The translations under genes and the position numbers were made by a program. Positions 39,597 through 49,514 of a stretch of DNA of 51,363 nt are shown here, in pieces. The stretch is from CALZKI01 sp045124055. GTDB taxonomy: Bacteria > Bacillota > Clostridia > Lachnospirales > Lachnospiraceae. The stretch is taken from positions 1-51,363 of the forward strand of contig JBGVKZ010000032.1 in assembly GCA_045124055.1 (NCBI GenBank), in the 5' to 3' direction. Under the pieces are notes generated by a model. It was not told the origin of the DNA. It ran no database searches and worked only from the letters and a program-made list of their open reading frames with translations. Each line of letters starts with the position of its first letter. Within the stretch, counting starts at the first letter, position 1.

Positions 39597-42119
39597 TTAC
39601 TCGTTATCTGTATCAGTTACGTTTTCTATGATATTTTCTGATTCATCATTTAAATCAATTTCTTCACCATCTTCAGTAACTTTTTCTCTAACTTTTGCAA
39701 TTTTAGCAACTTTTACTTCTTCATCAAGATTTATCATCTTAACTCCTGATGTAATTCTACCGTGTGTCGGAATATCTTCCATACGAAGCTGTATAATAAT
39801 TCCTTCGTCTGTAATCATCATAATTTCATGTTCATCTGTTACAGCCTTAACACCAATTACGTCACCTGTTTTTTCGGTAATCTTATAACATTTTACACCC
39901 TTACCACCACGATTTTGAACGTGGAATTCATCAAGATAAGTACGTTTTCCCATACCATTCTCAGAAACAATTAATAAGGAATCACCTTGATGGTCAAGCT
40001 GCATACCAACAATTTCATCATCAAGATTCAAATTCATACCGATTACACCGATTGAGGAACGTCCTGTTTTTCTTACATCAGTTTCTTTAAATCTGATACA
40101 CATACCCTGTTTTGTTACAAGGAAAATATCTGTATCTTTATCTGTTGTTTTTACTTCTATTAATTCATCATCTTCTCTTAAATTAATAGCTATCAAACCA
40201 TTTTTACGAACATTACTATATTCCTTTAGAGAAGTTTTCTTTACGATACCATTCTTTGTAACCATAAATAAGTTTCTTTCTTCTTCATAGTCTTTAATTG
40301 GAATGATAGCGGAAATTTTTTCTCCAGGACTTAATTGAAGTAAATTGATAATTGCTGTACCTCTTGCTGTTCTTCCTGCTTCCGGTATTTCATAAGCTTT
40401 TAATCTGTAAACTCTACCTAAATTTGTAAAGAACATAATATAATTATGGGTAGTTGTCATCAACAAATCTTCAATAAAGTCATCTTCTATGGTCTGCATT
40501 CCTTTAATACCTTTGCCGCCACGATTCTGAGCTTTAAAATTATCAACGGTCATACGTTTTATATAACCTAAATTTGTCATAGCAACAACTGTATTTTCAT
40601 TCGGAATCATATCTTCCATAGAAATATCATATTCATCAAAGCCGATTTTTGTTCTTCTGTCATCACCATATTTTTCTGAAATTTGAGTAATTTCAGTTTT
40701 GATAACCCCAAGAAGTAATTTTTCATCGGCCAAAATTGCCTTTAATTCAGCAATTTTCTTTACTAATTCTTCGTGTTCATTTTCCAGTTTTTCTCTTTCC
40801 AAACCTGTTAATGCACGAAGTCTCATATCAACGATTGCTTGAGACTGAACTTCGGATAAACCAAAACGTTCCATAAGTCTTTCTTTAGCAATCTGTGTAT
40901 TCTGGCTACTTCTAATAATGTTGATTACTTCATCAATATTATCAAGTGCTATCAATAAACCTTGTAAAATATGGTCTCTTTCTTCTGCTTTTCTCAAATC
41001 ATACTTAGTTCTTCTTGTGACTACTTCTTTTTGATGATTCAAGTAATGAGTAAGCATATCAAGAAGATTCATTACTTTTGGCTCATTATTTACCAAAGCA
41101 AGCATAATTACACCAAAAGTATCCTGCAACTGAGTATGTTTATAAAGCTGATTTAAAACAATATTTGCATTTACATCTTTACGAAGTTCAATTACTACTC
41201 GCATACCTTCACGGCTGGATTCATCACGTAAATCTACAAGACCATCAATTTTCTTATTTTTATGAAGTTCTGCAATTTTTAAAACAAGGTTTGCCTTATT
41301 TACCATATATGGTAATTCCGTAACAATAATTCTTGTTCGGCCATTTGGTAAAGTCTCCATATTCGTAACGGCACGAACTCTTACTTTTCCACGACCTGTT
41401 CTATAAGCTTCTTCTGCACCTTTTGTGCCAAGCATTACACCACCTGTTGGAAAATCAGGACCTTTAACAATCTGTAAAATTTCATCAATATCTGTTTCTC
41501 TATCTTCTTCGACTTGGTTATCAATGATTTTTACTACGGCATTAATTACTTCACGTAAATTATGAGGTGGAATATTAGTTGCCATACCAACTGCAATACC
41601 AGAAGTACCATTTACCAAAAGATTTGGATAACGGCTTGGTAATACAACCGGTTCTTTTTCTGTTTCATCAAAGTTTGGAGCAAAATCTACTGTATCTTTG
41701 TTAATATCAGCAAGCAATTCCATAGAAATTTTGGATAATCTTGCTTCTGTATAACGCATCGCAGCAGCACCATCTCCATCCACACTTCCGAAGTTACCAT
41801 GTCCATCTACAAGTGGATACCTTGTGGACCATTCCTGAGCCATATTTACTAAAGCACCATAAATAGAACTATCGCCATGTGGGTGATATTTACCCATAGT
41901 ATCACCGACGATACGAGCACTTTTTCTATGTGGCTTGTCAGGGCCATTATTTAATTCAATCATAGAATATAAAACTCTACGTTGAACAGGTTTTAAACCA
42001 TCTCTTACATCAGGTAATGCTCTACTTGCAATAACACTCATAGCATAATCTATGTAAGAATTTTCCATCGTTTTTTTCAAATCGACTTCTTGAATCTTAT
42101 CAAAAATTTGATCGTCCAT
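39597..42119 (-). CDS. gyrA: DNA gyrase subunit A
   Basis: An 840-residue GyrA of normal length. The breakage-reunion domain starts SYIDYAMSVIASRALPDVRD and has the catalytic Tyr in AAMRYTEARL (near 122), with the quinolone region DSSIYGALV just before it. The C-terminal DNA-wrapping domain carries the GyrA box as QNRGGKG, and a second QNRGGKG occurs later. It ends in an acidic tail. It introduces negative supercoils together with GyrB, and its gene starts 12 bases after gyrB. Confidence 0.98.
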   Translation of the reverse strand: MDDQIFDKIQEVDLKKTMENSYIDYAMSVIASRALPDVRDGLKPVQRRVLYSMIELNNGPDKPHRKSARIVGDTMGKYHPHGDSSIYGALVNMAQEWSTRYPLVDGHGNFGSVDGDGAAAMRYTEARLSKISMELLADINKDTVDFAPNFDETEKEPVVLPSRYPNLLVNGTSGIAVGMATNIPPHNLREVINAVVKIIDNQVEEDRETDIDEILQIVKGPDFPTGGVMLGTKGAEEAYRTGRGKVRVRAVTNMETLPNGRTRIIVTELPYMVNKANLVLKIAELHKNKKIDGLVDLRDESSREGMRVVIELRKDVNANIVLNQLYKHTQLQDTFGVIMLALVNNEPKVMNLLDMLTHYLNHQKEVVTRRTKYDLRKAEERDHILQGLLIALDNIDEVINIIRSSQNTQIAKERLMERFGLSEVQSQAIVDMRLRALTGLEREKLENEHEELVKKIAELKAILADEKLLLGVIKTEITQISEKYGDDRRTKIGFDEYDISMEDMIPNENTVVAMTNLGYIKRMTVDNFKAQNRGGKGIKGMQTIEDDFIEDLLMTTTHNYIMFFTNLGRVYRLKAYEIPEAGRTARGTAIINLLQLSPGEKISAIIPIKDYEEERNLFMVTKNGIVKKTSLKEYSNVRKNGLIAINLREDDELIEVKTTDKDTDIFLVTKQGMCIRFKETDVRKTGRSSIGVIGMNLNLDDEIVGMQLDHQGDSLLIVSENGMGKRTYLDEFHVQNRGGKGVKCYKITEKTGDVIGVKAVTDEHEIMMITDEGIIIQLRMEDIPTHGRITSGVKMINLDEEVKVAKIAKVREKVTEDGEEIDLNDESENIIENVTDTDNE

Positions 42120-42131
42120 TCTATTTCTCCA

Positions 42132-44063
42132 TTAAATATCAAGATTCTTTACATATTTTGCATTTTCTTCAATAAAAATTCTACGTGGTTCAACTTTATC
42201 ACCCATTAATGTTGTGAAAGTTAAATCTACTTCAGCTTCAGTTTCTTCATTCATAGAAACACGTAATAAAATACGTTTTTCAGGGTCCATAGTTGTATCC
42301 CAAAGCTGTTCTGCATCCATTTCACCAAGACCTTTATAACGCTGAATTTTATTAGATTGGTCACGACCAACTTCTTCCAAAATATTGTTCAGTTCTTCGT
42401 CACTGTATGCATACCACACTTTTTTATTTTTTTCTAACTTATAAAGTGGTGGCTGTGCTAAATATACATAACCTTGTTTAATTAGTTCAGGCATAAATCT
42501 ATAAATAAATGTAAGAAGCAATGTTGCAATATGTGCACCATCCACATCGGCATCAGTCATAATGATAATTTTGTGATAACGAAGTTTACTAATATCAAAA
42601 TCATCATGAATACCTGTACCAAAAGCTGTAATCATAGCTTTTATTTCAGCATTTGCATAAATTTTATCTAATCTTGCCTTTTCAACATTCAAAATTTTAC
42701 CACGAAGTGGCAAAATAGCCTGAGTTGCTCTGCTTCTGGCTGTTTTGGCAGAACCACCAGCAGAGTCACCTTCTACGATATAAATTTCACAGTTTTTCGG
42801 GTCTTTATCAGAACAATCTGCTAATTTTCCCGGCATAGAAGTACTATCTAAAGCGGTTTTTCTTCTTGTCAAATCTCTAGCTTTTCTAGCTGCTTCTCTG
42901 GCACGCTGAGCAAGTACAGATTTTTCACAAATAATTTTTGCGACCTGCGGATTTTGTTCAAGGAAATATGTGAGCTGTTCACTTACAATATTATCCACAG
43001 CTCCTCTTGCTTCTGAGTTACCAAGTTTTTGTTTTGTCTGACCTTCAAACTGAGGGTCTTCAATTTTAATACTAACAATAGCTGTTAAACCTTCTCTAAT
43101 ATCTTCACCTGATAAGTTTGGTTCACTTTCTTTCAACAGCTTATTAGTTCTAGCATAATCATTAAAAGTTTTTGTTACTGCATTTCTAAAACCAACTAAA
43201 TGCGTACCACCTTCTGGTGTATTGATATTATTAACAAAAGAATAAACACTTTCGTTATAGGAATCATTATGCTGGAAGGCAACTTCTACATAAACGCCAT
43301 TCTTTTTTCCTTCAAAATATAAAATATTTGGATATAAAGGTTCTTTACTATTATTTAAGTAAGTAACAAATTCTTTAATACCGCCTTCATAGTGGAAAGT
43401 TTTTTCTTTTACTACTTCTTCTCTTGTATCACGTAAAATTATACATAATCCTTTTGTTAAGAAAGCAGTTTCACGAAGTCTTTCTTCTAAAATTTTATAA
43501 TCATATACTGTTGTTTCTGTAAAAATAGTTGCATCAGGTTTGAAAGTTACTTTTGTACCTGTATGCTCTAAATCACAAGTACCAATTTCTTTTAATGGAA
43601 AACAAACATTTCCTCTTTCATAACGTTGATTATACACTTTTCCATTTTGACGAATTTCTACCTCAAGCCAATCAGAAAGAGCATTAACAACAGAAGCACC
43701 AACACCATGAAGACCACCGGATACTTTATATCCTCCGCCGCCAAATTTACCACCGGCATGAAGTACTGTAAATACAACTTCTACCGCAGGTTTTCCTGCT
43801 TTGTGGTTAATTCCTGTTGGAATACCACGACCATTGTCTACAACTGTAATAGAATTATCCGGATTAATTGTTACTTCTATGGTATTACAATATCCTGCCA
43901 ATGCTTCATCAACAGAGTTATCTACAATTTCATAAACAAGGTGATGTAAACCTCTTGAAGAAGTACTACCTATATACATACCTGGTCTTTTTCTTACTGC
44001 TTCAAGACCCTCTAATATTTGAATTTGATCTGCACCATATTCAACGTTATTAGTATTACTCAT
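42132..44063 (-). CDS. gyrB: DNA gyrase subunit B
   Basis: The start is the ATG ending at 44063, 5 bases after GGAGG; two nearby ATGs are too close. It overlaps recF by 8 bases. The 643-residue protein has the GHKL ATPase domain (EIVDNSVDEALAG, DNGRGIPTG), the transducer domain and the Toprim domain (EGDSAGGSA, DADVDGAHI). It lacks the insert of enterobacterial GyrB. It powers supercoiling by GyrA. Confidence 0.98.
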   Translation of the reverse strand: MSNTNNVEYGADQIQILEGLEAVRKRPGMYIGSTSSRGLHHLVYEIVDNSVDEALAGYCNTIEVTINPDNSITVVDNGRGIPTGINHKAGKPAVEVVFTVLHAGGKFGGGGYKVSGGLHGVGASVVNALSDWLEVEIRQNGKVYNQRYERGNVCFPLKEIGTCDLEHTGTKVTFKPDATIFTETTVYDYKILEERLRETAFLTKGLCIILRDTREEVVKEKTFHYEGGIKEFVTYLNNSKEPLYPNILYFEGKKNGVYVEVAFQHNDSYNESVYSFVNNINTPEGGTHLVGFRNAVTKTFNDYARTNKLLKESEPNLSGEDIREGLTAIVSIKIEDPQFEGQTKQKLGNSEARGAVDNIVSEQLTYFLEQNPQVAKIICEKSVLAQRAREAARKARDLTRRKTALDSTSMPGKLADCSDKDPKNCEIYIVEGDSAGGSAKTARSRATQAILPLRGKILNVEKARLDKIYANAEIKAMITAFGTGIHDDFDISKLRYHKIIIMTDADVDGAHIATLLLTFIYRFMPELIKQGYVYLAQPPLYKLEKNKKVWYAYSDEELNNILEEVGRDQSNKIQRYKGLGEMDAEQLWDTTMDPEKRILLRVSMNEETEAEVDLTFTTLMGDKVEPRRIFIEENAKYVKNLDI

Positions 44064-45147
44064 CATTACCTCCAACTATTGTGCCATTCGATACTTTAAA
44101 TACTTTGTTTATTTCAAAACGGTCATTTACAAAATCATCTAAACCTGTGCATGTAATAATCGTTTGTATATTTCCTATACTATCCAATAAATATTTTTGC
44201 CTATTACTATCCAGCTCTGACAAAACATCATCAAGTAATAAAACAGGGGTATCTTTTGTGAATTTTTTTACTAATTCAATTTCAGATAATTTTAAAGATA
44301 AAGCTGCTGTTCTTTGTTGTCCTTGAGAACCAAATTTTCTAATATCAATTCCATTCACATCAAGACAAATATCATCTCTATGTGGGCCAACTGTAGTCAT
44401 TTTAAGCTTTATGTCTTTTTCCTGATTTTGTTTTAATTTATTTTCAAAATCTTCAATAAAAACATTTGGTTCATATTTTATTAAAATTTCTTCTTTATCA
44501 CCGGATAATTTTTTATGTATATCATAAATAATTTCATTTAATTGATTGATAAAAGAAATTCTTCTTTCAATAATTTTACTTCCATAGGAAATAAGCTGCG
44601 AATCCCATATATCCAAAGTATCCTTTAAAGAATAGTTTGTATAAATATCTTTTAACAGCTTATTTCTTTGATTTACTATTTTGTTGTAATTATTTAAGTT
44701 ATATAAATAAAAACTATCTAACTGACACAATTCCATATCAATAAAACGTCTTCTTTCAGAAGGTCCATTTTTAATGATACTTAAATCTTCAGGTGAAAAG
44801 AAAACAACATTTAATAAACCAAGTAAACCTGCTGCCTTTTTTAACTTTTGCCCATTTACAGCAATTACTTTTGAACTATTTTTTCTAAGATGCATATCCA
44901 CTTTGTAGGTATCTCCATCTTTTTCAAGATAAGTTCTAAGATGTGCTTCATTTTCGCCAAATTTAATAATGTCTTGGTCTTTTGAACCTTTGTGAGATTT
45001 TGTGATGGAAGATAAATAAATTGCCTCTAAAACGTTTGTCTTTCCCTGAGCATTATCTCCATACAAAATATTTGTACCTCTATCAAATTCCAAATTTAAA
45101 GATTCATAATTTCTAAAATTTGAAAGTTCTATTGATTTGATAATCAT
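44056..45147 (-). CDS. recF: DNA replication and repair protein RecF
   Basis: A 363-residue SMC-like ATPase: Walker A GDNAQGKTNVLEAIYL (near 30), signature region GSQGQQRTAALSLKL and Walker B LLLDDVLSELD. It helps load RecA at gaps and restart forks. It sits between the S4-domain gene and gyrB as in most Firmicutes. Confidence 0.97.
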   Translation of the reverse strand: MIIKSIELSNFRNYESLNLEFDRGTNILYGDNAQGKTNVLEAIYLSSITKSHKGSKDQDIIKFGENEAHLRTYLEKDGDTYKVDMHLRKNSSKVIAVNGQKLKKAAGLLGLLNVVFFSPEDLSIIKNGPSERRRFIDMELCQLDSFYLYNLNNYNKIVNQRNKLLKDIYTNYSLKDTLDIWDSQLISYGSKIIERRISFINQLNEIIYDIHKKLSGDKEEILIKYEPNVFIEDFENKLKQNQEKDIKLKMTTVGPHRDDICLDVNGIDIRKFGSQGQQRTAALSLKLSEIELVKKFTKDTPVLLLDDVLSELDSNRQKYLLDSIGNIQTIITCTGLDDFVNDRFEINKVFKVSNGTIVGGNDE

Positions 45148-45159
45148 CTTTTTACCTAA

Positions 45160-45369
45160 CTATTCTTCGATTATTATTTTTTCCCCATCGAATTCCACTA
45201 CATCACCAGCTACTAATTTTTTGCCACGCTGATAACAAACTTCACCATTTACTTTTACAAATCCATCTTGAATAACAAACTTAGCATCAACACCTGATTC
45301 TACTAAATTGACAGCTTTAAGTGCCTGTCCAAGTTTAATATATTCATCTCTTAATTTTATTTTTTCCAT
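45160..45369 (-). CDS. yaaA: S4-domain RNA-binding protein (YaaA-like)
   Basis: A 69-residue protein consisting of one S4-like domain: IKLGQALKAVNLVESG, then KFVIQDGFVKVNGEVCYQRG and VEFDGEKIIIEE. This is the small protein found between dnaN and recF in Firmicutes; it probably binds ribosomal RNA or assembling subunits. It lies 12 bases before recF. Confidence 0.9.
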   Translation of the reverse strand: MEKIKLRDEYIKLGQALKAVNLVESGVDAKFVIQDGFVKVNGEVCYQRGKKLVAGDVVEFDGEKIIIEE

Positions 45370-45403
45370 AGTTTTCCTTTTTTAATCAAAATATGAATTA
45401 TTT

Positions 45404-46513
45404 TTATGATACGGTTGTAAAATTAACCGGTAAAATTAAATAAATATATTTTTCTGCTGCATCTTTAATAAAACAAGGTGCCTTTGGATTTACAAGATAA
45501 ATTTCAATTTCTTCATCATCAATAACTTTTAAAGCATCAATTAAGAATTTAGGATTAAATCCAATCATTAAATCTTTACCTGATTTCGTAATATCGATAT
45601 TTTCATTCATACTACCAACTGTAGAATTGATTTTTAATTCCATATTATCGTCAGTGATATTAATAATAATAGGCTTTTTATCGCCTTCTTTTACAAGAAG
45701 GGTTGCTCTATCAATACAATCTAAAAATTCTCTTTTATTAATTTTTACTTTTGTTTCATAGTCGCTTGAAAGCATCTGGTCGATTTTGAAATATTCCCCT
45801 TCAATGAGTCTTGAAACAACAGTAGTATTATCAAATTCAAACACAACATGTTTTGAAGTAAAGCTCATAGTAACATCTTTATCAGCATCACCACTTAAAA
45901 TTTTGCTGATTTCATTTAATGTTTTTCCAGGTACAATAACCTTTTTATGTGGATAAGAATTTTTTAAATCAATTTTTCTAATAGAAATTCTATGGCCATC
46001 TAATGAAACTACTTTTAACTCATTTTCATTAATTTCAAAAAGTTCACCACTCATAATTTTATTATTATCATTATCAGCGATTGAAAAAATAGTCTGTCTA
46101 ATAACTTCTTTCAAAGTATACTGAGAAACCATAACAGATTCATTTCTTTCAATCTGTGGTAAATAAGAAAAATCTTCTCCTGATTTACCAATGATATTAA
46201 ATTTTGCTTTTTCACAAGTAATTGTTGTTTTGTAAGAATTATCAACTTCAACAGTAATATCGCTATCAGGAAGTTTACGAACAATATCTAAGAAAATTTT
46301 AGCATCTAAAGCAATGATACCTTTTTCAATGATATTACCTTCAATAACTGTTTCGATACCAAGTTCCATATCATTTGCTGTTAAAGTAATATTTCCTTTA
46401 GTTGTATCTATCAATATACATTCAAGTATAGACATTGTTGTTTTACTAGGTACTGCTTTGGATACAGTTTGTACACCTGTTAATAAATTAGATTTAGAAC
46501 ATACAAATTTCAT
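45404..46513 (-). CDS. dnaN: DNA polymerase III sliding clamp (beta)
   Basis: A 369-residue beta clamp with three similar domains, starting MKFVCSKSNLLTGVQTVSKA and ending YLILPVNF. As a dimer it encircles DNA and tethers polymerase. It follows dnaA after a 332-base gap that carries DnaA boxes. Confidence 0.98.
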   Translation of the reverse strand: MKFVCSKSNLLTGVQTVSKAVPSKTTMSILECILIDTTKGNITLTANDMELGIETVIEGNIIEKGIIALDAKIFLDIVRKLPDSDITVEVDNSYKTTITCEKAKFNIIGKSGEDFSYLPQIERNESVMVSQYTLKEVIRQTIFSIADNDNNKIMSGELFEINENELKVVSLDGHRISIRKIDLKNSYPHKKVIVPGKTLNEISKILSGDADKDVTMSFTSKHVVFEFDNTTVVSRLIEGEYFKIDQMLSSDYETKVKINKREFLDCIDRATLLVKEGDKKPIIINITDDNMELKINSTVGSMNENIDITKSGKDLMIGFNPKFLIDALKVIDDEEIEIYLVNPKAPCFIKDAAEKYIYLILPVNFTTVS

Positions 46514-46845
46514 TTGTGTAAAACTCCCTTCGGTTCAAATTGTGAAAAAAATTTATGTCCGCAAAACAAATAAATAAATATATTTTTTAATAATATTTAT
46601 AATAAGGAATGTTGATTTGTGGATAACCTATATTATTATACTATTTTTAAGGAAAAAAATAAACAATTCCTTGTGAAAAACTTTTTGAAACTTCAGGATA
46701 AATTTGAAGTTATAAACAACGGTTCTTTTTTTTTTTTTAAATAGAAAAAATTGTTTAGAAAACTTTCAACAATTTACCCACAACAAAAAGTGAATTATGC
46801 ACCTCTTTTAAACAAAACTATTTTATTTATAAAGGAATAATCTTA
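46514..46845. promoter_or_regulatory. dnaA-dnaN intergenic part of oriC
   Basis: Very AT-rich spacer with a perfect DnaA box on the minus strand (TGTGGATAA, 46618-46626) and a near-perfect one on the plus strand (TTACCCACA, 46774-46782), plus a run of 13 T at about 46726-46738. In Firmicutes this is usually the side where the origin unwinds. Confidence 0.75.
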
Positions 46846-48204
46846 TTAAGAAGGTATTATCTTCTTTTTAATAATTGTAATTTTATTGCGAAGTTCTTCA
46901 TTATTTTTAATATCTTCTTTAATTTTATCAACACCGTGCATAACAGTGGAGTGGTCTCTACCACCAACATTACTTCCTATATTATCTAAAGAAACATCTG
47001 TTAATTCTCTACAAAGGTACATATATACCTGTCTTGGCAAGGCAATTTCACTATTTCTTTTTTTGGAAACAATATCTTCAATAGAAACACCAAAATGTTC
47101 AGCTACTACATTAATGATTAAAGAAGGAGTTATTTCTTTTGGCTTGTCCGGATAAATCATATCCTTAATGGCTTCTTCTGCTAAAGATAATGTAAGCTCT
47201 GCTTTATTAAGCTTAGAAAAAGCAATTACCTTATTAAAAGCACCTTCTAATTCTCTAATATTTGATTTAATATTTGTTGCAATATATTTAATAATTTCGA
47301 TATCTATATTTTTTGCATAAGTTTCAAGTTCAGCTTTTTTCTGTAAAATGGCCATTCTAGTCTCAAAATCAGGAGACTGGATATCTGCTTTAATACCACA
47401 TTCAAATCTGGAACGAAATCTTTCTTCTAATGTTTCCATTTCTTTTGGTGGTCTGTCAGAAGATAAAATAATTTGCTTACCTTGTGAATAAAGAGCATTA
47501 AAAGTGTGGAAAAATTCCTCCTGTGTACTTTCTTTACCAATAATGAACTGAACATCATCTACCATAAGAACATCAACAGTTCTATATTTATCTCTCAATT
47601 TTGACATTTTTGCAGCATTACCAGAACGAATGGATTCAATAACTTCATTGGTAAAATCTTCACTACTTACATATAAAACTTTTGTATCAGGATTTTCTTT
47701 TAATATAAAATTACCGATAGCCTGCATTAAGTGTGTTTTACCAAGACCAGGTCCACCATATAAAAAGAGTGGGTTGTATGTAATACCTGGTGATTCAGCA
47801 ACTGCAAGTGAAGCTGAGTGTGCGAACTTGTTGTTGCTACCAACTACAAAAGTATCAAAGGTGTATTTTGGATTTAATTTTGCATTTTCATAATTAAAAT
47901 TATAAACAGGGCTTGTTTCTTTAAAGATTTCATTTTTTGTCTTTTCATTTTCTAAAATAAATTCAATTTCATATTCGTGATTCATCATTTCAGAAACAGC
48001 TACTTTGAAATCTAATTTAAACTTTTTACTAATATAGTCCAATGAATGAACCTGGTAAGAAGGAATAAGAACTGTGACTACATCATTTTCAACCTTAAAA
48101 ATTTCAAGAGGTGCAATCCATGTATTGTAAGCAACGTCGGAAAGTTCACGTTCATTCCTAACTGCTTCTTTGATTTCATTCCATCTTTGTTCTATTTCGT
48201 GCAT
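46846..48204 (-). CDS. dnaA: Chromosomal replication initiator DnaA
   Basis: The ATG ending at 48204 is chosen for GGAGG 5 bases upstream. The 452-residue protein has the N-terminal helicase-interaction domain (1-80), the AAA+ domain with GGPGLGKTHLMQAI (Walker A, near 145) and MVDDVQF, and the DNA-binding domain IV with the signature GRDHSTVMHGVDKI (near 420). It melts the origin and loads the helicase. DnaA boxes lie on both sides of the gene. Confidence 0.98.
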   Translation of the reverse strand: MHEIEQRWNEIKEAVRNERELSDVAYNTWIAPLEIFKVENDVVTVLIPSYQVHSLDYISKKFKLDFKVAVSEMMNHEYEIEFILENEKTKNEIFKETSPVYNFNYENAKLNPKYTFDTFVVGSNNKFAHSASLAVAESPGITYNPLFLYGGPGLGKTHLMQAIGNFILKENPDTKVLYVSSEDFTNEVIESIRSGNAAKMSKLRDKYRTVDVLMVDDVQFIIGKESTQEEFFHTFNALYSQGKQIILSSDRPPKEMETLEERFRSRFECGIKADIQSPDFETRMAILQKKAELETYAKNIDIEIIKYIATNIKSNIRELEGAFNKVIAFSKLNKAELTLSLAEEAIKDMIYPDKPKEITPSLIINVVAEHFGVSIEDIVSKKRNSEIALPRQVYMYLCRELTDVSLDNIGSNVGGRDHSTVMHGVDKIKEDIKNNEELRNKITIIKKKIIPS

Positions 48205-48642
48205 AACTTCCTCCAATATATAAATAAATAAACATTATAAATTATAGTAATATAAAAAAAATAATAATTCAAATGAAATTATTATCCACACATAGTTATC
48301 CACATAAGTGGAAAACTTTTTTATAAAAGTTAACATATTTTGTAATAAATTTTTTTTATTGTGAATAAGTAAATTTGCTGAAAAAGTCTTGTTTTATCAC
48401 GAAAATTTAAGTTTTAAACAATAATTCACGATAAAAGTAACAAGTTTTCCACAGGTTTTACACATTTTGTGGAAAGATTTATGTAAAGCATAACAAAAAA
48501 TTTTCATTGTGGATAACTTTTTTTGGTACAAGATATTGTGGTTTTAAAATTTGAAAAATCACAATATGTAGAATTCGTCAAAATCACGATTTTTTGGGCA
48601 TTTTTCGGTACATTTTATATAAACGAAAAAAGATTATTTTAC
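48205..48642. other. Origin of replication, rpmH-dnaA side
   Basis: No gene. DnaA boxes: TTATCCACA at 48282-48290 and 48296-48304 (+), TGTGGATAA at 48508-48516 (-), and relaxed forms TGTGAATAA at 48360-48368 (-), TTTTCCACA at 48445-48453 (+) and TGTGGAAAG near 48469 (-). The density of boxes, the AT content and the place where transcription diverges identify oriC. Confidence 0.9.
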
Positions 48643-48671
48643 TTGACGATAAATAATTCTTCTAATATAAT
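48643..48671 (+). promoter_or_regulatory. rpmH promoter
   Basis: TTGACG (48643-48648), 17-bp spacer and perfect TATAAT (48666-48671), about 62 bases before the rpmH start. Confidence 0.75.
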
Positions 48672-48733
48672 TGTAAAGGTATTTTTCAACACAATGCATT
48701 TTTATGTAAATTTGAAAAGGAGGTGCGAGTGTA

Positions 48734-48868
48734 ATGAAAATGACATTTCAACCAAAAAAGAGACAGAGATCAAAAGTTCATGGATTTAGAGCAAGAATGA
48801 GTACTCCAGGTGGAAGAAAAGTTTTAGCTTCTAGAAGAGCAAAAGGAAGAAAGCAGTTATCAGCTTAG
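48734..48868 (+). CDS. rpmH: 50S ribosomal protein L34
   Basis: A 44-residue, highly basic protein: MKMTFQPKKRQRSKVHGFRA and then RMSTPGGRKVLASRRAKGRK. This is L34 at its normal length. AAAGGAGG lies 10 bases before the ATG. It opens the rightward cluster with rnpA, yidD, yidC and jag. A terminator-like hairpin overlaps its stop codon. Confidence 0.98.
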   Translation: MKMTFQPKKRQRSKVHGFRARMSTPGGRKVLASRRAKGRKQLSA

Positions 48869-48895
48869 GCCGCAGAGATGTGGCCTTTTTTTCTC
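48868..48895 (+). terminator. Terminator between rpmH and rnpA
   Basis: GGCCGCA/TGTGGCC stem (one G-U pair) with loop GAGA, followed by seven T. It would lower rnpA expression relative to rpmH. Confidence 0.75.
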
Positions 48896-48920
48896 TTTTT
48901 TTAAAATATAAGGAGAAATT

Positions 48921-49268
48921 ATGAAGTATTGGGCTAATTCAGAATCATTAAAAAATACTTACCAATTTCAAAATGTATATAATAATGGAAAATCTTATGG
49001 TAACAAGTATTTAGTGATGTATGTGTTGAAAAATGACTTATCCATTAATAGAGTTGGAATTAGTGTAAGTAAAAAAGTAGGTAACAGTGTGGTGAGACAT
49101 AGGCTTACCAGACTTGTCCGAGAAAGTTATAGACTACATGAAAAAATATTTAATAGTGGTTTAGATATTGTAGTTGTTATAAGAAAAGATGCAGCTTTGA
49201 TGACCTATGCTAAGATAGAAAGTGCATTTTTACATTTAGGAAAACTTCACCACATAATAAATATGTAG
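48921..49268 (+). CDS. rnpA: Ribonuclease P protein component
   Basis: A 115-residue basic protein with the RNase P signature RVGISVSKKVGNSVVRHRLT and LVRESYR. It binds the catalytic RNA and helps mature tRNA 5' ends. It lies between rpmH and yidD as usual. Confidence 0.96.
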   Translation: MKYWANSESLKNTYQFQNVYNNGKSYGNKYLVMYVLKNDLSINRVGISVSKKVGNSVVRHRLTRLVRESYRLHEKIFNSGLDIVVVIRKDAALMTYAKIESAFLHLGKLHHIINM

Positions 49269-49286
49269 GAAGTGGTTTAGAATTTT

Positions 49287-49496
49287 ATGAAGAAAATATT
49301 TATTATCATTATAAAATTTTATCAAAAAAATATTTCTCCATTGAAAAGTACAAAATGTCCTTATTATCCATGTTGTTCGCAATATGGGTTAGAAGCCATT
49401 CAAAAATATGGTGCAATAAAAGGTGGTGCTTTGGCTATTTGGAGAATTTTAAGATGTAACCCTTTTTCAAAGGGAGGATATGACCCGGTTCCTTAA
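49287..49496 (+). CDS. yidD: Membrane protein insertion efficiency factor
   Basis: A 69-residue protein with the YidD pattern KCPYYPCCSQYGLEAIQKYG and RILRCNPFSKGGYDPVP. It is a small, membrane-associated factor that helps YidC. It lies 18 bases after rnpA and 18 before yidC. Confidence 0.95.
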   Translation: MKKIFIIIIKFYQKNISPLKSTKCPYYPCCSQYGLEAIQKYGAIKGGALAIWRILRCNPFSKGGYDPVP

Positions 49497-49514
49497 CCGT
49501 ATAGGAGGACTTAA

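Noticed and set aside
40971..41156. Frames antisense to gyrA, gyrB, dnaN and dnaA
   Set aside because: They mirror highly conserved genes, have no ribosome binding sites and show no recognisable domains.
46720..46740. Run of 13 T as a terminator
   Set aside because: No hairpin stands before it; it is more likely part of the AT-rich unwinding region of the origin.
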